From assembly GCA_002716625.1 (NCBI GenBank), contig PBAS01000055.1:29642-93641 (forward strand): 64,000 bases of DNA. The letters run 5' to 3'. Below the pieces are notes generated by a model that did no database searches, had not been told where the DNA came from, and saw only the letters and a list, made by a program, of their open reading frames with translations. The translations under genes and the position numbers were made by a program. The DNA is from Phycisphaeraceae bacterium (GTDB lineage: Bacteria; Planctomycetota; Phycisphaerae; Phycisphaerales; Phycisphaeraceae). Each line of letters begins with the position of its first letter. The first letter of the stretch is position 1. Positions 61,130-64,000 of this stretch are shown in pieces.

Positions 61130-64000
61130 ATGAAATATCTTCGAGAAGCAGCAAGATTGTTATGCCTGTCGTGCCACACTGTTGCCGACATGCGCCGAAT
61201 TGACAACCAGAATGCCATCTACCGAAACCCTGCTCTGCTTGAAGAACTTGAGAAGCGCGTTCTCCTTTCCGCCGTCACTCAAACCGATACGCAACCTCCC
61301 GAAAAACCTGAATACCAGTTGGCAGTGCAAACGATTCCAACGTTTACTGATATCTCTGCGTCGATTGGATTAAACAATGTATTGGCCGGCAAGGCGGCGT
61401 TCGCTGACTACAACAATGATGGCTGGGTTGACCTCTACGCTAGCGATCACTTGTGGCGAAACGACCGGGGTCATTTCACAAAACTTAATGAGGATGGATT
61501 TGGCAATAGCGGTATCTGGGCCGACTACAACAACGACGGTTATCTTGACCTTTTTCTTTTTTCAGATGATTACCGTCTATATGAAGGTGTTGACGGGATG
61601 AGTTTTGTCGAAACCACCCATAAACTCCCTGCTGATGAGATGGACAGCTTGAATCCAAGGAGTCGTGGTGCGACCTGGGGTGACTGGAATGGGGATGGTT
61701 ATATTGATCTCTATGTAGGTGGCTACGAATCACCTTATCATCCCGATCTAATACTTCTCAATCAGCAGTCCGAACGGTTTGAGATTATTTGGGTGCAGTC
61801 GGGTGACATCGATCCGTCACGCGGAATCACAGCTGCGGATTATGATGAAGATGGTGATCAGGATATTTACGTTTCAAATTACCGCGTGGAACAGAATCAA
61901 CTGTGGCAAAATGATGGCCATGCGAACTTCACGAATGTCGGCCCCACTGCAGGGGTTGCGGGGGACTATGATGGCTGGAGTTATTCCTACGGGCACACGA
62001 TCGGTTCTGCCTGGGGGGACCTGGACAGCGATGGACACCTAGATCTGTTCGTAGGTAATTTCAGCCACCCTGCCGAGTGGCAGGACCGCCCCAAATTCTA
62101 TCGCAATCTTGGACCAGAAGACAATTATAAATTTGAAGACCGATCCAGTTCGGCTGGTTTAGCATGGCAAGAGTCCTATGTATCCCCGAGCCTTGCCGAC
62201 TTCGACAATGACGGTTATCTCGACTTCTTCCTAACCACAGGGTACTCCGGTGACCACGATGTCCTGTATCGCAACAACGGAGACTGGACCTTTTCACGAG
62301 TAGATACTGAAGCAGGAATCTCTGTTACGGAGAACTACCAAGCTGCATGGGCGGACATCGACAATGATGGTGACCTTGACTTACTTACCGGTGGCAGGCT
62401 CTATCGCAATAACGGTAACTCAAACAATTGGCTGAAGGTTCGCCTGGAGGGTGGCGGATCGGTGAATCGTGCCGCAATCGGTGCTCAGGTGCGGATCGCA
62501 CTGGGCAATAAGACCATCACCCGACAGGTAGAGGGAGCCACCGGCGAGGGTAATCAGAATGACCTCACCCTTCATTTCGGGTTGGGGCAGGAATCTGATC
62601 CGGTTAACGTGCAAGTCACGTGGCCCAATGGAGAAACATTTGCACTTCAAACGTCGATCAATCAAACATTGGCTGTTCGGTACGGACAAGGGGCGGCAAA
62701 GCCCAAACCGATCAAGGTGAATTTTGCTGACCCCAAGCATGGTGGCTCGGTTGAGCAGGCCCTGTATTCAATTGCACCAGGTGACCACTTTCTGCGGCGG
62801 ATCAGCCCCTTGAGCGGAAAAACACTGGATACAAAAACCATTGACCTGCCAGAACACACAATCAAAGGCGCAATGGGGCTGGCCACGCATCCTACGACAG
62901 GACAACTGCACGCATTACTTAAACTCGACGGGCAAGTAGGCCGGGAGTTGGTCACCCTCGATACCCTGACAGGAAATGCGGTATCACTGGGAGACACCGG
63001 TCATGAGTTCGTGGATTTGACCTTTGGTGATGACGCTACGCTTTATGCCGTCACCGGCGACGCTGCAGCAAAACCTGAAATACTGTTTGAACTTAACCTT
63101 GACGATGGCAGTGCAACACATCTTGTTCACCTGGGGCACGGCAATGCAGGCGAGGCAATCGCCTTCAACCCCGATGATGATCTAATCTACCACGCATCCG
63201 GTTCCGGCGCACCTAACACCTCGGAAATATTCGAGACCGTTCACCCCCAAACATTACAGTTCGAAAAGGTGAATTTAAATGGCGACAACTACAACAAGGC
63301 AATGGCATTGGCATATCATGAAGAACGCGGGGTATTCCTCACTGTTGATTTCAACCAGAAACTGTACACCATCTCACCCGATGGCCAGGTAAATCATACC
63401 GGCAGTCTCGGGCACCGGTCCAAGGGGTTGTCCTTTGCGCCAAGATGGCCGCTTTTGGTTTACGATACACAGCAGGAGATGAATGGATCATTTTTGGTAG
63501 AAGAAGATAATACCACGCTACGCCTAACTGGGAATATCTGGACTGCGCTTGAGATGTCCTATGAAGTGACATCCAATACTGTTCTTGAATTCGATTTCGC
63601 AAGTTCTGTGCAAGGTGAGATACATGGCATCGGCTTTGATGACAATCTATTAAATACACCTTCCTATCGCTTCAATCTTTACGGATCACAACAGTCTGAC
63701 CAGGCGCACAATGACTTCAATGACTATGACGTAGCGCCAGAGAACAAGCACTATACGATCCCAGTCGGCTCATTTTTTGCCGGGACGATGGACTACATGA
63801 CCTTCGTCAATGACCATGATGTACCTCAACCTTCTGCAGAAAGCGTGTTCAGAAATGTCACGATCTATGAATATGATCCAGACGCAACGATTACATACCC
63901 ATTTTCCGAAGACTTTGATGACGGCACTGCAGATCGCCTGGAAGTCGTGTCGGGTTCCGGTGAGGTCAACGGATCCGGGCAGTACGAAATATCACCACTC
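61130..64000 (+). CDS. FG-GAP/VCBS-repeat, ASPIC-domain surface protein with LEPR-XLL-like start (runs off window)
   Basis: The frame is open from ATG 61130 to the last base, 957 codons so far. The N terminus ends in LEELEKRVLLSAV, a LEPR-XLL-type sequence typical of large planctomycete exported proteins; Met at 61190 is another possible start. Seven FG-GAP-like units follow (FADYNNDGWVDLYASD, WADYNNDGYLDLFLF, WGDWNGDGYIDLYVGGYE, AADYDEDGDQDIYVSN, WGDLDSDGHLDLFVGN, LADFDNDGYLDFFLTT, WADIDNDGDLDLLTGG), each a calcium loop. An ASPIC/UnbV domain is at about 425-510. A second propeller-like region runs from about 520 to 790, and a beta-sandwich begins near 800. It is probably a cell-surface adhesion or binding protein. 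Confidence 0.85.
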   Translation, partial: MKYLREAARLLCLSCHTVADMRRIDNQNAIYRNPALLEELEKRVLLSAVTQTDTQPPEKPEYQLAVQTIPTFTDISASIGLNNVLAGKAAFADYNNDGWVDLYASDHLWRNDRGHFTKLNEDGFGNSGIWADYNNDGYLDLFLFSDDYRLYEGVDGMSFVETTHKLPADEMDSLNPRSRGATWGDWNGDGYIDLYVGGYESPYHPDLILLNQQSERFEIIWVQSGDIDPSRGITAADYDEDGDQDIYVSNYRVEQNQLWQNDGHANFTNVGPTAGVAGDYDGWSYSYGHTIGSAWGDLDSDGHLDLFVGNFSHPAEWQDRPKFYRNLGPEDNYKFEDRSSSAGLAWQESYVSPSLADFDNDGYLDFFLTTGYSGDHDVLYRNNGDWTFSRVDTEAGISVTENYQAAWADIDNDGDLDLLTGGRLYRNNGNSNNWLKVRLEGGGSVNRAAIGAQVRIALGNKTITRQVEGATGEGNQNDLTLHFGLGQESDPVNVQVTWPNGETFALQTSINQTLAVRYGQGAAKPKPIKVNFADPKHGGSVEQALYSIAPGDHFLRRISPLSGKTLDTKTIDLPEHTIKGAMGLATHPTTGQLHALLKLDGQVGRELVTLDTLTGNAVSLGDTGHEFVDLTFGDDATLYAVTGDAAAKPEILFELNLDDGSATHLVHLGHGNAGEAIAFNPDDDLIYHASGSGAPNTSEIFETVHPQTLQFEKVNLNGDNYNKAMALAYHEERGVFLTVDFNQKLYTISPDGQVNHTGSLGHRSKGLSFAPRWPLLVYDTQQEMNGSFLVEEDNTTLRLTGNIWTALEMSYEVTSNTVLEFDFASSVQGEIHGIGFDDNLLNTPSYRFNLYGSQQSDQAHNDFNDYDVAPENKHYTIPVGSFFAGTMDYMTFVNDHDVPQPSAESVFRNVTIYEYDPDATITYPFSEDFDDGTADRLEVVSGSGEVNGSGQYEISPL

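Overview
The window looks like ordinary chromosome from a planctomycete, most likely a marine, Phycisphaerae-type heterotroph. Evidence: a lipid A/LPS gene (waaA), several sulfatases, a PEP-CTERM and dockerin-like multidomain protein, an FG-GAP/ASPIC protein with an N-terminal LEPR-XLL-like segment, a DUF6785-type membrane protein, propeller-fold glycosidase-like proteins and fused prepilins. Base composition appears moderate (about 50% GC by eye). I saw no rRNA, tRNA, CRISPR array, insertion sequence or phage gene. Start codons other than ATG are frequent: TTG is the best start for prpB, prpD, frdA and the SMP-30 gene.

Layout. 1-5.6 kb: start of a glutamate 5-kinase gene, waaA, metG, a cytosolic sulfatase and a MetE-core protein. 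5.7-12.2 kb: an octahaem cytochrome c with HEAT and TPR repeats, divergent from a 1.2-kaa PEP-CTERM sulfatase-like protein. 12.2-18.7 kb: an acyl-CoA ligase-like gene, a SPOR lipoprotein, a ManD-like enolase-superfamily enzyme, an orphan fumarate reductase flavoprotein and a small MerT-like membrane protein. 19-22.4 kb: a compact methylcitrate operon prpB-prpC-prpD for propionate oxidation. 22.5-24.5 kb: a small PF13769-like protein and a GH130-type glycoside phosphorylase.

24.9-31.1 kb (minus strand): three tightly packed genes encode a GAF-GAF-TM-HlyD adaptor, a PqqD-like/M50 zinc protease/HlyD fusion and a truncated SecA-like ATPase. This is the strongest candidate for an unusual system, a possible export or protein-maturation machine.

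31.8-35.1 kb: an amidohydrolase-fold protein that has lost most metal ligands, an overlapping lipoprotein gene with a T7G8 tract, and an AGCS amino-acid symporter. 35.2-46 kb: a carbohydrate/organic-acid catabolic block (aldo/keto reductase, lactonase, TIM-barrel isomerase, SDR, PhyH-type dioxygenase, DapA-like aldolase/lyase, DUF6785 membrane protein, propeller glycosidase-like protein).

46.2-53 kb (minus strand): three prepilin-like genes overlapping by 4 bp, two with C-terminal lectin/CBM-like regions, followed by a subtilase with a Glu-His-Cys triad and a GHL6-like putative glycosidase. 53.5-60.9 kb: a second polysaccharide-oriented block (SMP-30 lactonase, TIM-barrel lipoprotein, sulfatase, sialidase-like Asp-box protein, propeller protein, secreted unknown). 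61.1-64 kb: the FG-GAP/ASPIC surface protein, running off the end.

Taken together, the accessory genes suggest degradation of sulfated or otherwise decorated glycans, with products entering lactonase/isomerase/aldolase routes and propionate handled by the methylcitrate cycle. Substrates are inferred from family membership only.
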